NCBI GenBank assembly: GCA_033765345.1
Contig: JANRIC010000039.1
Span: 1-64,000 of the forward strand
Source: JANRIC01 sp033765345
Lineage (GTDB): Bacteria; Bacteroidota; Bacteroidia; Cytophagales; Microscillaceae
Direction: 5' to 3'
Length of the DNA: 64,000 bases
Position 1 is the first letter of the stretch; every line of letters begins with the position of its first letter. Under the pieces are notes generated by a model. That model saw only the letters and a program-made list of their open reading frames with translations. It had not been told where the DNA came from and made no database searches. Both the position numbers and the translations under genes were made by a program. Positions 16,308 through 26,600 of this stretch are shown piece after piece.

Positions 16308-17183
16308 ATGACATTTGACGAACTATCACATCATATCTCTCAGACTCAATCATACCTTTGTGTAGGGCTGGACAGTGACCCGGAGAAAATCCCCCCACAT
16401 TTGCACACTTCTGCAAATCCAGTCTTGGATTTTAACCGAAGGATCATCGAGGCTACTGCCGAGCATTGTGTAGCTTATAAACTCAATACGGCATTTTATG
16501 AAGCACAGGGTGCTGCTGGCTGGACAACCATGCAAAAAACCCTCGAGCTCATCCCCAAAGATAAATTTGTCATTGCGGATGCCAAACGAGGAGACATCGG
16601 CAATACCGTTCACCAATACGCCAAAGCATTTTTCGAACACCTTACTTTTGATGCCATCACCGTAGCCCCGTATATGGGCGAGGACTCCGTACTGCCCTTC
16701 CTGCAATACAAAGATAAATGGGTGATTCTTCTGGCCTTGACCTCCAACACCAGTGCTTCTACTTTCCAGATGCTCCAAATGAACCCCGAAGAAAACGGCT
16801 TCCTCCACGAAGACCAAAACCTGCTGCACAATGGCAACCAAGAGTACCTCTTCGAGCGTGTGATCAAAAGCTCTCAAGACTGGGGAAGCAAATCGCATAT
16901 CATGTATGTAGTCGGTGCTACCAAAGCAGATAAGTTCAAAAAAATCAGGCAACTCGCTCCCGAACACTTCCTCCTCGTGCCAGGGGTTGGTTCACAAGGC
17001 GGTGATCTGGAGGAATTATCCCGCTTCGGGCTCAATCAATATGGAGGGTTGTTGGTGAATGTATCTCGAGGAATTATCTTTGCTTCCGAAGGGGAAGATT
17101 TTGCGGAGGCAGCCCAAATAAAAGCCCAAGAAATACACGAAGCCATGAAAATTTATCTAAAAAAATATACCCAAAGCGTATGA
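16308..17183 (+). CDS. pyrF: Orotidine 5'-phosphate decarboxylase, type 2
   Basis: A 291-residue OMP decarboxylase of the longer type 2 (PyrF/UMPS-like bacterial) group, which makes UMP in the last step of pyrimidine synthesis. LCVGLDSDPEKIP starts the barrel, AYKLNTAFYEAQG follows, and the catalytic Lys/Asp centre is IADAKRGDIGNT near residues 87-97. The phosphate-binding end is FLLVPGVGSQGGDL and LLVNVSRGI. The ATG at 16308 fits the family; the frame is open 17 codons earlier, but that segment pairs in the upstream hairpin. It overlaps the DinB gene by 4 bp (ATGA), indicating translational coupling. Confidence 0.95.
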   Translation: MTFDELSHHISQTQSYLCVGLDSDPEKIPPHLHTSANPVLDFNRRIIEATAEHCVAYKLNTAFYEAQGAAGWTTMQKTLELIPKDKFVIADAKRGDIGNTVHQYAKAFFEHLTFDAITVAPYMGEDSVLPFLQYKDKWVILLALTSNTSASTFQMLQMNPEENGFLHEDQNLLHNGNQEYLFERVIKSSQDWGSKSHIMYVVGATKADKFKKIRQLAPEHFLLVPGVGSQGGDLEELSRFGLNQYGGLLVNVSRGIIFASEGEDFAEAAQIKAQEIHEAMKIYLKKYTQSV

Positions 17184-17713
17184 CTCAACTCCCAATCATT
17201 TCCCAAAAAATTGAAGCACTCATTCAAGAATATACCCAATCACTGAAAGTATACAACGAAGCACAATTCCTTTTTAAACAATCCGAAGAAATCTGGTCGC
17301 TGGGGCAGATGTACGAACACATCATCCAGACCAATCAAACCTTCGCCCGCGTAGTAAACTACTGCCTCAAAGGTGAAAAAGGGCAAATAGGCGGAGAAAA
17401 AACCCCTTCAGGGCTAAATGTATACAGTTATGGCTCTTTCCCACCAATCAAAGTCAAAATTCCGGTAAAATCTCTGGATACCCAGCCTCTTGTCAAATCT
17501 CAGGCAGAATACGAAATACTTTTGGCGCAAAACCTGACCCAGGCGCAGGAACTATTGCCCTTGGCACAGGCCAACGCCAGAGAGTACAAAATTCATCACG
17601 TCATTTTTGGCTTTCTCAATGCTGCCGAATGGTTTCAAATGATGGAGATACACATGCGCCACCACCTACGCCAGAAAACAGAACTGGAAGCTTATTGGGC
17701 GGAAAGAGCTTAG
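17180..17713 (+). CDS. DinB-like putative metal-dependent protein
   Basis: A 177-residue four-helix-bundle protein of the DinB/YfiT superfamily. The expected metal-binding histidines are visible as H in QMYEHIIQTNQTF (helix 2) and two in EIHMRHHLRQK (helix 4). Members bind a metal, and some act as thiol transferases, but most are uncharacterised. It starts within the pyrF stop codon (4-bp overlap), so it is expressed with pyrF, although no functional link to pyrimidine synthesis is evident. Confidence 0.8.
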   Translation: MTQLPIISQKIEALIQEYTQSLKVYNEAQFLFKQSEEIWSLGQMYEHIIQTNQTFARVVNYCLKGEKGQIGGEKTPSGLNVYSYGSFPPIKVKIPVKSLDTQPLVKSQAEYEILLAQNLTQAQELLPLAQANAREYKIHHVIFGFLNAAEWFQMMEIHMRHHLRQKTELEAYWAERA

Positions 17714-17775
17714 TTTTGTGCTTCTAAATGGTCTGCTTTTGGAGAAATTCTTTATCTTGCAATAAGAAAACAAAT

Positions 17776-18633
17776 ATGCCCATGAACGATCGTTTTATCA
17801 ACCTTTTTACTGACTATGGGTTCAAGAAAATTTTTGGAGAAGAACCCAACAAAGACCTTCTGATAGACTTTCTCAACAAGCTTTTCCAGGGAGCCGAGCG
17901 CATCAAAGATTTGACTTATCTCAATAATGAAAGACTGGGTAGAAACAGTCTAGATCGTAAAGCTGTCTTTGACCTCTATTGTGAAAATGAAGCCGGAGAG
18001 AAATTTATTGTTGAGGTACAAAGGGTAGAGCAGGAATTTTTCAAAGACCGAAGCTTGTATTATGCTACGTTTGCCATCCAAGACCAAGCCTCCAAAGGCA
18101 AAGAGTGGAAATACGAACTCAAAGGTGTATACACCATAGGAATCCTGGATTTTATATTTGACTCCAGTAAAAAAGATTCTTTCCACCATCACGTTCAGTT
18201 GTTGGAAACCCAAACCAAGCAAGTATTCTATCACAAACTAACTTTTATTTATTTGGAAATCCCAAAATTCGACAAATTATTGGACGAACTCCAGAATGAC
18301 TACGAAAGATGGCTTTTTGCTTTTAAAAACTTACATAAACTAGCTGATCGCCCCAAACAATTGGAAGTGGGCATTTTTAAGAGGTTACTTGAACTGTGCG
18401 AAATTCCTACCATGAACCCAAAAGAATATGCAGTTTATCAAGACAGCCTCAAAGAGTATTGGGACCTAAAAAGTGCTATGGATACTTATTTTGGTAAAGG
18501 GAAAATGGAAGGGAAAATGGAAATGGCTCTTGAAATGATTCAAAATCAAGAACCTCTTGAGAAAATTATCCAATACACCAAATTATCCTCTGAGATAATT
18601 GAAGAAATTCGGAAAAAAAATCAAATCATGTAA
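17776..18633 (+). CDS. Rpn-family recombination-promoting nuclease / PD-(D/E)XK transposase-like
   Basis: A 285-residue protein of the Rpn (former transposase_31) group. MNDRFINLFTDYGFKKIFGEEPNKDLL is the standard opening; KAVFDLYCENEAGEKFIVEVQ carries the PD-(D/E)XK catalytic residues (Asp, then E-x-Q). The RLLELCEIPTMNPKE segment and a C-terminal GKGKMEGKMEMALEMI stretch are also typical. Rpn proteins are DNases that stimulate RecA-independent recombination and are usually solitary mobile-like genes; no inverted repeats are visible here. Start codons at 17776 and 17782 are both possible; the frame is open back to 17728 without family similarity. Confidence 0.88.
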   Translation: MPMNDRFINLFTDYGFKKIFGEEPNKDLLIDFLNKLFQGAERIKDLTYLNNERLGRNSLDRKAVFDLYCENEAGEKFIVEVQRVEQEFFKDRSLYYATFAIQDQASKGKEWKYELKGVYTIGILDFIFDSSKKDSFHHHVQLLETQTKQVFYHKLTFIYLEIPKFDKLLDELQNDYERWLFAFKNLHKLADRPKQLEVGIFKRLLELCEIPTMNPKEYAVYQDSLKEYWDLKSAMDTYFGKGKMEGKMEMALEMIQNQEPLEKIIQYTKLSSEIIEEIRKKNQIM

Positions 18634-18684
18634 ACAGCTACTTATCTTTCAAGAAACTGATAAATTACCCAAAGTATCTTTTTT

Positions 18685-19866
18685 ATGCTTAGCCCCCGCC
18701 AAATCTTCTTAAATCACATCGCCCAAACCTCTGACACACCCCTTATGATCGAAGTGGAGCGCGCCGAAGGGGTTTACTTTTATGCCCCCGAAGGCAAAGC
18801 TTACCTAGATTTGATCTCCGGGATTGGTGTCAGCCATGTAGGACACAGGCATCCCAAAGTATTGGAAGCCATCCAAAAGCAACTGGATAAATACCTGCAC
18901 GTGATGGTCTACGGCGAACTGATCCAAAGCCCTCAAAATCTTTTTGCCCAAAAAATAACAGCACACCTGCCTGAAAGCCTAAGTAATGTCTATTTTGTCA
19001 ATTCGGGAGCAGAAGCCATAGACGGTGCCATGAAACTTGCCAAACGCTTTACGGGTAAAACCGAATTTGTATCCTGCTACAAATCCTATCACGGCTCCTT
19101 GCAAGGCGCTTTATCACTGGGCGATGAAACTTTCAAACAGGCATACCGCCCCCTACTGCCCGGAATTCATAAAATGCACTATGGAAGTTTTAGTGATCTG
19201 GAAAAGGTAATCACCCCTAATACGGCGGCTGTGATCATAGAAGCAGTACAGGGGGAGGCAGGTGTGATTTCAGCTTGTAAGCCCTATTTTCAGGCATTGC
19301 GCCGCCGTTGCGACCAAACCGGCACCCTACTTATTCTCGATGAAGTCCAAACAGGCTTCGGACGCACAGGCAAACTCTGGGGTTTTGAGCATCTGGACAT
19401 CGTACCCGACATACTGGTGCTTGCCAAAGGCATGGGCGGAGGAATGCCAATCGGTGCTTTTATCAGCTCTTCGGAAAAGATGGCTGTTCTTAAAAATAAT
19501 CCAATTTTGGGGCATATCACTACCTTTGGAGGGCATCCACTGTGTTGTGCGGCTGGCCTAGCCTCGATGGAGGTAATTCTGGAAGAAAAACTCTACGAAG
19601 AAGCAGAAAATAAAGCACAGCTTTTCAAAAAATACCTTAAGCATCCAAAAATTCGTGAAATCCGCCACAAAGGACTGATGATGGCTTTAATCTTTGATAA
19701 TTTTGCACAGTTGAAAAAAATTATTGATCGTGCCATCGAGCGGGGGGTGCTCACCGATTGGTTTTTATACTGTGACCACGCCATGCGGATCGCTCCACCC
19801 CTGATCATTCAGGAAGATGAAATCCGCCAGGCTTGCGAATTGTTGCTGGAAGCTATAGATGATTAA
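18685..19866 (+). CDS. Class III PLP aminotransferase (acetylornithine/4-aminobutyrate type)
   Basis: A 393-residue class III (subgroup II) aminotransferase. Landmarks are GIGVSHVGHRHPKV near the start, YFVNSGAEAIDGAMKLAKR, the cofactor region LLILDEVQTGFGRTGKLWGFEH and the Schiff-base Lys near residue 248 in VLAKGMGGGMPIGA, followed by THTFGGHPLCC-like ITTFGGHPLCCAA. Substrate (acetylornithine, ornithine or another omega-amino acid) cannot be fixed from motifs alone, and no arginine-synthesis genes are adjacent. It is followed immediately by a 41-bp tandem array. Confidence 0.9.
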   Translation: MLSPRQIFLNHIAQTSDTPLMIEVERAEGVYFYAPEGKAYLDLISGIGVSHVGHRHPKVLEAIQKQLDKYLHVMVYGELIQSPQNLFAQKITAHLPESLSNVYFVNSGAEAIDGAMKLAKRFTGKTEFVSCYKSYHGSLQGALSLGDETFKQAYRPLLPGIHKMHYGSFSDLEKVITPNTAAVIIEAVQGEAGVISACKPYFQALRRRCDQTGTLLILDEVQTGFGRTGKLWGFEHLDIVPDILVLAKGMGGGMPIGAFISSSEKMAVLKNNPILGHITTFGGHPLCCAAGLASMEVILEEKLYEEAENKAQLFKKYLKHPKIREIRHKGLMMALIFDNFAQLKKIIDRAIERGVLTDWFLYCDHAMRIAPPLIIQEDEIRQACELLLEAIDD

Positions 19867-19910
19867 GCAAAAAAGCCGTTTATTTGTATCACGGATTTTA
19901 CAGCTTGAAA

Positions 19911-20288
19911 AGCTTCTCGCTGGGTGGTTTGAAGAAAAAAATACGAAAAAAAGCTTCTCGCCGGGTGGTTTGAAGAAAAAAATACGAAAAAAAGCTTCTC
20001 GTCGGGTGGTTTGAAGGAAAAAATACGAAAAAAAGCTTCTCGTCGGGTGGTTTGAAGAAAAAAATACAAAAAAAAGCTTCTCGTCGGGTGGTTTGAAGAA
20101 AAAAATACAAAAAAAAGCTTCTCGCTGGGTGGTTTAAAGAAAAAAATACGAAAAAAAGCTTCTCGCCGGGTGGTTTGAAGAAAAAAATACGAAAAAAAGC
20201 TTCTCGCTGGGTGGTTTGAAGAAAAAAATACAAAAAAAAGCTTCTCGTCGGGTGGTTTGAAGAAAAAAATACGAAAAAAAGCTTCTCG
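19911..20288. repeat. 41-bp tandem repeat array, nine full units plus a partial
   Basis: The motif AGCTTCTCG recurs at 19911, 19952, 19993, 20034, 20075, 20116, 20157, 20198, 20239 and 20280, an exact 41-bp period. Each unit has the order AGCTTCTCG, a variable CT/CC/TC pair, GGGTGGTTTGAAG, an A-run, TACG or TACA, and a second A-run. Units differ at only a few positions. There are no spacers, so it is not a CRISPR array. Because 41 is not a multiple of 3 and few stops occur, long open frames on the minus strand are a by-product. It lies 44 bp after the aminotransferase stop and 54 bp before the next gene. Confidence 0.95.
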
Positions 20289-20342
20289 TTCTTGATTGTA
20301 CTTCATAAAAATTTCCAAATCCAAAATCATAATTCTATAAAA

Positions 20343-20825
20343 ATGCACAAATTCTTGCCTCTTCGTCTTATGAGTATCTTTTTAATACTTGTTTTATTCA
20401 ACTCCTGCTCAGGTAATGATAGCGGGAGCTTCAATTTTGTGAGCTTTGAGTTGGATGGCGTGCTTTGGGAAAGTGGCGATGCCTCGATTACAGCCACCCA
20501 AAGCAGTAATACATTTATTCTTACACTGGTGGCTTTTAATTCAAACGGTGAGCGGGTACAGTTGGAAATTTTAGAGTTTAATGCTCCCCGCATCGGCACC
20601 TTTGTCATTGCGCCAGCCAGCCAACACAATGTGCTTTATTCGTCCAGTGGTCAATTAGACCAAAATACCCTCAATGCACTTTCGTGCCCCAATGTAGAAG
20701 GCGATATTACGATCACCAATATAGATGATATAAGTTTTAGCGGTACTTTCCAGGCGAATGTTTGTGGGGTTGCTGGGCAAAGAATCATCCGAAACGGTAT
20801 ATTCAATAATGTATTGATTCAATAA
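20343..20825 (+). CDS. Small lipoprotein of unknown function
   Basis: A 160-residue protein with a lipoprotein signal: MHKFLPLRLMSIFLILVLFNSC, Cys at the end of the hydrophobic segment, then SGNDSGS. The mature part (FVSFELDGVLWESGDASITATQSS, later VEGDITITNIDDISFSGTFQANV) matches the general pattern of Bacteroidota DUF6252-like exported beta proteins. It should be anchored in a membrane facing the periplasm or cell surface. The ATG at 20343 gives the best signal peptide; the frame extends upstream to the end of the 41-bp array. No functional clue from neighbours. Confidence 0.7.
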   Translation: MHKFLPLRLMSIFLILVLFNSCSGNDSGSFNFVSFELDGVLWESGDASITATQSSNTFILTLVAFNSNGERVQLEILEFNAPRIGTFVIAPASQHNVLYSSSGQLDQNTLNALSCPNVEGDITITNIDDISFSGTFQANVCGVAGQRIIRNGIFNNVLIQ

Positions 20826-20848
20826 AATGCTTAATCTGTTAATACACC

Positions 20849-21208
20849 ATGAACATTGAAGAATTTCGTGAATATTGCCTCTCCAAAAAAGGCGTGACAG
20901 AAGACCTCCCTTTTGATGAAAATACCTTAGTCTTCAAACTCATGGGTAAAATGTTTGCCCTGACGGATATAGATCAGTTTGAGAGCATCAACCTGAAATG
21001 CGATCCTGACCAAGCCATCGAGCTGAGGGAAAAATACGCCTCTGTGCAGCCCGGCTATCACATGAACAAAAAACACTGGAATACGATCCTGGTGCGCGGA
21101 GAACTGAGCGACGCACAACTCCAGCATTGGATAGACCATTCATACAACCTGGTGATGTCCAAATTAACCAAAAAACAAAAACAGGATTTGAATGCTTTAG
21201 AAGGATAA
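20849..21208 (+). CDS. MmcQ/YjbR-family protein
   Basis: A 119-residue protein of the MmcQ/YjbR family (CyaY-like fold, proposed DNA-binding). Hallmarks are MNIEEFREYCLSKKGVTEDLPF, TLVFKLMGKMFALTDI, NLKCDPDQAIELREKY, PGYHMNKKHWNTI and the C-terminal LVMSKLTKKQKQ. It starts 23 bp after the lipoprotein stop, so the two may be co-transcribed. The molecular role of the family is unsettled. Confidence 0.88.
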   Translation: MNIEEFREYCLSKKGVTEDLPFDENTLVFKLMGKMFALTDIDQFESINLKCDPDQAIELREKYASVQPGYHMNKKHWNTILVRGELSDAQLQHWIDHSYNLVMSKLTKKQKQDLNALEG

Positions 21209-21266
21209 ATGTAGGCTGAGAATCAGAAGCTCTGAAAAATATTTCAAGTTATTCTGAAAAAAGTCT

Positions 21267-21274
21267 TATTTTTG
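21267..21274 (+). promoter_or_regulatory. Candidate -7 box for the glutamate synthase-like gene
   Basis: TATTTTTG matches TAnnTTTG, 74 nt upstream of the ATG at 21349. A weak TTTC at 21242-21245 lies 21 nt before it as a possible -33 element. Confidence 0.35.
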
Positions 21275-21348
21275 ATAGAGTAATTTTATGCCTAAAATGA
21301 TTTAATTTCATTCACAAAAACCAAAAATCTTAAAATCTTCTACATTGT

Positions 21349-22953
21349 ATGGACCAAATCTTAGAGTACATTGAGTCTTGGGAATTCAGATTCTTTCATA
21401 TTATTATTATTTTATTCCCCTTATGGATACTTTATATGTTCATCAGGGATGTAACCAACAAACGCCAAACCATCAAACACAACTTCCCTGTGATTGGGCG
21501 TATTCGCTACTTTCTTGAGTCTATCGGACCTGAGCTACGCCAATATATCGTAGCCAATAACCGTGAAGAACTTCCCTTCAATCGCAGCGAACGCTCCTGG
21601 ATTTATGCTTCTGCCAAAAAAGAAAATAATTACGAAGGTTTTGGTACAGACAAAGATATTTATGCTCCAGGACACGTATTTATCAATCCATCCCTTTTTG
21701 CTTTCAGACCTCCTCTAGATCACCCGAATCAAAAAGACCCTTATTTCCTGCCCTGTGCCAAGGTAATGGGGGAGTATAACCGACGCAAAAAACCCTATCG
21801 CCCTTATTCCATTACCAATATCTCTGCGATGAGCTTTGGCTCGCTGTCACGCAATGCTGTCATGGCGCTCAATAAAGGGGCAATGAGTGCCGGGTGCTAT
21901 CATAATACAGGCGAAGGAGGACTCTCTCCCTATCATTGCAACGGGGCGGACGTGATGTTTCACTTTGGTACGGGGTATTTTGGTGTCAGGGATTTGCACG
22001 GGAATTTTTCTATGGAAAAAATGATCGAGCTTACCCAAAAACATCCCTACGTGCGTGCCATTGAGATTAAACTCTCCCAAGGAGCCAAACCGGGCAAAGG
22101 GGGTATTTTACCTGCTTCTAAAATTACCCCGGAAATCGCCGAAATCCGAGGCGTATCCACGGATAAAGATGTCATCTCTCCGGCTTATCACAGTGCTTTT
22201 AACAATATACCAGAACTACTGGATTTTATAGAAGATATTGCCGAGAATACCGGACTTCCCGTAGGGTTCAAAGCAGCCGTAGGGAGATTGGATATGTGGC
22301 ATGAATTAGCCGATTTAATGCTCCAAAGAGGTCATGGTCCCGATTTTATCACCATCGATGGGGGCGAAGGAGGTACAGGTGCCGCACCGCACTCTTTTGC
22401 CGACCACATGTCGCTACCAATCGCATTTGCTTTCCCAAGTGTCTATAAAATATTTTTAGAAAAAGGGCTGACGGATCGTATCGTATTTATTGCTTCTGGC
22501 AGATTGGGCTTCCCCGCCAAAACAATGATGGCTTTTGCCATGGGTGCCGATTTGATTCACATTGCCAGAGAAGCCATGATGTCCATAGGCTGTATTCAGG
22601 CGCAAGTATGCCATACCAATAGCTGCCCGGCAGGTGTCGCTACGCAAAATTGGTGGCTTCAAAGTGGGCTAAATCCTATCAATAAAGCCGAACGCTTTCA
22701 TAACTTTATCACGGCCTATCGTAAGGAAGTGCTTCAAATGGCTCATGCCTGTGGTTATGAGCATCCCTGCCAACTCACCATGCACGATGTAGAGATGGGT
22801 ATGTCGGATACCAGATCAACCCAAACCCTACAAGATAACTACGGCTATGCCAAACATCCCGTAGACTTCAAAGGTATGCAATACCTCTATGATTGTGAAT
22901 ATCTGGGTGGCTTGGGCAAAAAAGGACAGGCTAAGTTTATTCCGGTACACTAA
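21349..22953 (+). CDS. FMN-binding glutamate synthase family protein
   Basis: A 534-residue protein built on the alpha-subunit synthase domain of glutamate synthase. One N-terminal membrane segment (FFHIIIILFPLWILYMFI) anchors it. The barrel has ITNISAMSFGSLSRNAVMALN, NTGEGGLSPYH, EIKLSQGAKPGKGGILPASKIT, FITIDGGEGGTGAAP, and the 3Fe-4S ligand pattern GCIQAQVCHTNSCPAG near residues 414-428. It lacks the glutaminase domain, so it is not complete GltB; stand-alone proteins of this kind are common in Bacteroidota, and their substrate is uncertain. It is followed by 161 bp without genes and then a tRNA gene. Confidence 0.9.
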   Translation: MDQILEYIESWEFRFFHIIIILFPLWILYMFIRDVTNKRQTIKHNFPVIGRIRYFLESIGPELRQYIVANNREELPFNRSERSWIYASAKKENNYEGFGTDKDIYAPGHVFINPSLFAFRPPLDHPNQKDPYFLPCAKVMGEYNRRKKPYRPYSITNISAMSFGSLSRNAVMALNKGAMSAGCYHNTGEGGLSPYHCNGADVMFHFGTGYFGVRDLHGNFSMEKMIELTQKHPYVRAIEIKLSQGAKPGKGGILPASKITPEIAEIRGVSTDKDVISPAYHSAFNNIPELLDFIEDIAENTGLPVGFKAAVGRLDMWHELADLMLQRGHGPDFITIDGGEGGTGAAPHSFADHMSLPIAFAFPSVYKIFLEKGLTDRIVFIASGRLGFPAKTMMAFAMGADLIHIAREAMMSIGCIQAQVCHTNSCPAGVATQNWWLQSGLNPINKAERFHNFITAYRKEVLQMAHACGYEHPCQLTMHDVEMGMSDTRSTQTLQDNYGYAKHPVDFKGMQYLYDCEYLGGLGKKGQAKFIPVH

Positions 22954-23114
22954 AATGCGGATATTGGGAGTTGGGAATTATGAGGGATGCTTCACGGAAT
23001 GAAAACATAAAAAACGAATACCTAACTCCCCAATCCTGATACAAACAAGAAAATTTCAGATAAAATCATATAGAATTAATCAAAAATAATTAACTTTACA
23101 CTCCCTAAAAGGCT

Positions 23115-23188
23115 GCAGCCGTAGTTCAACTGGATAGAATATCAGATTTCGGCTCTGAGGGTTGAGGGTTCGAATCCTTCCGGCTGCA
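23115..23188 (+). tRNA. tRNA-Arg (anticodon TCG)
   Basis: A complete 74-nt cloverleaf. The acceptor GCAGCCG/CGGCTGC is perfect, the D stem GTTC/GAAT has one G-U, and the anticodon stem TCAGA/TCTGA is perfect with loop TTTCGGC, placing TCG at 34-36. The T stem GAGGG/CCTTC carries loop TTCGAAT. The discriminator base is A and CCA is not encoded. Anticodon UCG reads CGA and related Arg codons. Confidence 0.93.
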
Positions 23189-23689
23189 CTTTTATCTTCT
23201 TTTTATCTCGATGAGAATTCTCCAAACACACCGTCTATAGATTTTTATTGCGATTACAAATACAATCTCAGCACGTTTACACCCAACTTGATAATTCCAC
23301 ACTATCAAAAGCATAAGCTGAATCAGGATATATTTTTTTAAATAATTCCCGAAAAAACTTGCATAAATCTTACATTATTCTTTAATTGCAAGCAGCTTAT
23401 ACCAGAGAATAAAACCAATATCGACATTGATTTTAATTCTTTCATCCAAAAAAATATTTAAAAGCTAACTAATTCAAAAAACAAGCAAGTTTTTTAAAGC
23501 CTATTCAAGCTTCAACCTTCATTACTTCTAAAAGTGCCTGCACACTTTAAAAAAATATCTATATAGGGTATAATCATATAAATACACAATCACTAAACCT
23601 GATAAGTGTATGATATTATTGATGATGCAGGAAATCTCTGATTTCCCTGAATATTTTCTATCTATACTTAAAACTATACCAGAATCTCT
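23189..23689. other. Intergenic region before the first giant gene, 501 bp
   Basis: AT-rich and without a supportable gene, no integrase fragment and no tRNA-end repeat. A short inverted repeat, CTTGCA with TGCAAG, lies near 23357-23396. The promoter of the giant gene must lie here, but I find no complete TTTG/TAnnTTTG pair. Confidence 0.4.
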
Positions 23690-26600
23690 ATGTTACCTTT
23701 TACCAACAATCCAATCTACTGCTTTTTGAAAAGCACCTGTATTGGGATCAAACTAACACAGTATGGTTTGATTTACAGGTTACTGACCTTGATTATGCTC
23801 CTGAGTTTTGGGCTTAATTTATCCTTACTTGCCCAAAATCCTATTGTCACCGAAAACCAATTAACAGGTAACCCCGCTTCTGAATGGGATATTCCCGGTA
23901 AAGATGCAGGCGATCTTTCTATCCAGGGTTTTGCTACGGATATTAGTTATAATATAGGTACACGGGCAATCTTTAAGATTGATACAGATGCCTCAGCTTA
24001 TACCGTAGACATTTACCGATTGGGTTATTATCAAGGCAATGGTGCTCGCCTGGTCGGAACAGGTACCATTTCTGCAACATTGCCCCAAAATCAACCCGAT
24101 TGTATTTTTCAGGCTTCTACCGGACTTACAGATTGCGGCAATTGGGCTGAATCGGCTTACTGGGACATTCCTGCCAATGCTATTTCAGGAATTTATATTG
24201 CCAAAATCAAGCGTACCGACATCAGCACTACGAATTTCAGTCACATTGTTTTTATCGTAAGAAATGATGCGAGTACTTCTGATTTACTTTTTCAAACCTC
24301 CGACGCTACTTGGCAGGCCTACAATGGTTATGGAGGCAATAGCTTATACACGGGTACTGTAGCCGGATTCCCAAGTGGGCACGCACCTAAGGTAAGCTAC
24401 AATCGTCCTTTCTCAACCCGTTCAGGCGGTGCAGGAGGGGGGGCGCAAGAAGACTGGGTATTTAACTCCGAATACCCCATGCTTCGTTGGTTGGAGCGCA
24501 ATGGCTATGATGTAACGTATACCACCAACGTAGATACCGAAAGAAGAGGAAATCTAATCTTAAATCACAAAGTTTTTCTTTCCGTAGGCCACGATGAATA
24601 CTGGTCTAAAGGAATGAGAGATCAGGTAACCGCTGCCCGGAATGCAGGCGTTCATCTGGCGTTTTTTAGTGGAAATGAAGTTTACTGGAAAACCCGCCAC
24701 GAATCAAGCATCGATGGCACAAATACGAATTTCAGAACTTTGGTCTGCTATAAAGAAGGACCTGGCGGCGAAAATACCACTGGTGTAAAATCCGATCCTA
24801 ACCCCGAATGGACAGGGCTTTGGCGCTATGGATGTGCACCCGGCTATGACCCTCTTACCAACAATGCCTGCCGACCCGAAAATGAACTGACTGGGCAAAT
24901 CTCCTGGGATGGAACTACCAGTACAATACAAGTACCTAGCGACTACAAAAGTTTGCGCTTCTGGCGTAACAGTCCTGTTGCTGGTTTAGCAAATGGGCAA
25001 TCTCTTGCACTCACACAAAATTCCTTGGGCTACGAATGGGATTGGGAACAAGAAGAATTTCTTGCAGCTTATCCCGCCGGAAGGGTAATTCTTTCCCGTA
25101 CTTTCCACAATAACCGCACGCATCACCTTTCTCTCTATCGCCATAGCAGTGGTGCTTTGGTATTTGGTGCTGGTACCGTACAATGGGCATGGGGCTTGGA
25201 TAACAACCACGACCGCGGGAATGAACCCGTCAGCCCAGCTATGCAACAGGCTACCGTCAATCTTTTGGCTGATATGGGTGTACAGCCTGCTACCCTGCAA
25301 AACGGTCTGAATGCGGCCTCAGCTTCTAATGATAATATTGCTCCGGTTTCGGTCATCACTAGCCCCCTTAACAATGCCAACCTCCCTAATTCAGCCTTCA
25401 CTATCACCGGAACTGCTTCCGATAATGCCGGAGTAGTTGCAGGGGTGGAGGTATCTGTCAATGGTGGAGCCTGGCAAAAAGCTACTGGTACAGATTCCTG
25501 GTCTTTCAACTGGACTCCCTCCAGTACAGGCACATTTACCATTCAAAGTCGATCTTTTGATGATTTGGGAAATATCGAGACTCCCGGCACAGGCATTACG
25601 GTCAACGTATCCGGCAATCCTGTTTTTAATTGCCCTTGTAGCATCTGGGATGCATCTGCTACACCTGCCACTACGAGCGAACCCGACCCTTCAGCCGTTG
25701 AATTGGGAGTCAAATTCAGAAGTACAGTAGATGGTTTTATTACAGGGATCAGATTTTATAAAGGGCCTCAAAACGTAGGTACTTTTACTGTAAATCTTTG
25801 GAATGTGAATGGAGGGAATGCCCTCGCTACGGCTACATTCACCAATATCACTACACAAACAGATTGGCAGCAAGTCAATTTTGGTACTCCAGTAGCTATT
25901 GTAGCCAATACAACTTATATTGCTTCTTATCATACACCTTCGGGATTTTATTCGGTGGATGAAAATTTCTTTACTTCCAACGGGGTCAATACTCCTCCGC
26001 TAAATGCTTTGATCAATGGCTTGGATGGGCCTAATGGCGTGTATAAATATGGAGCAAGTAGTGTATTCCCCAATGAGACTTTTAACGCCAGTAATTATTG
26101 GGTAGATGTGGTCTTTGATACTGAAGCTCCCGAAGACAATACCGCACCACTGATCACATCGGTTTCTCCAATCGAGAATGCCGGAAACATCAGTATCGGA
26201 ACAAGCATCACCGCAACTTTTAATGAAGCTATGGATGCGGCTACCATCAACAGCAATACATTTGAACTCAGAAATGGTTCGGGCTCTTTGGTTTCTGCTT
26301 CAGTCAGTTATAATCCTACAAACCTCAGCGCAACACTGACTCCTAATGCAGTACTGAACTACAGCACCAATTATACAGTACAAATCAAAGGCGAATCCAC
26401 AGGGGCTGCCGTCAAAGATTTGGCAGGAAATGCCCTGGCTGTAAATTTTAACTGGACATTCACTACCCAATCTGAACCTGCACCACCCCCACCCCCACCA
26501 ACGGAAGCTCCTGGCGGACCTATTTTGGTTTTACACAGCAGTGCAAATCCATTCAGCATCTTTGCAGTAGAAATTCTGAGAGCAGAAGGTTTGAATGAAT

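Noticed and set aside
19911..20288. 41-bp and 21-bp arrays as CRISPR
   Set aside because: Units abut with no unique spacers and no cas genes are in the window.
19863..20348. Long minus-strand open frames across the 41-bp array (FFLQTTRREAFF-type repeats)
   Set aside because: The frames are open only because the repeat lacks stops; two frames are open at once, the sequence is Phe/Lys low-complexity, and the period is not a codon multiple.
23115..23188. tRNA-Arg as the attachment site of an integrated element
   Set aside because: No integrase is nearby and no repeat of the tRNA 3' end was seen downstream.
25135..25542. Numerous 60-135 residue antisense frames inside the two giant genes
   Set aside because: They mirror Thr/Asn/Gly-rich repeat modules on the other strand and have no starts or families of their own.
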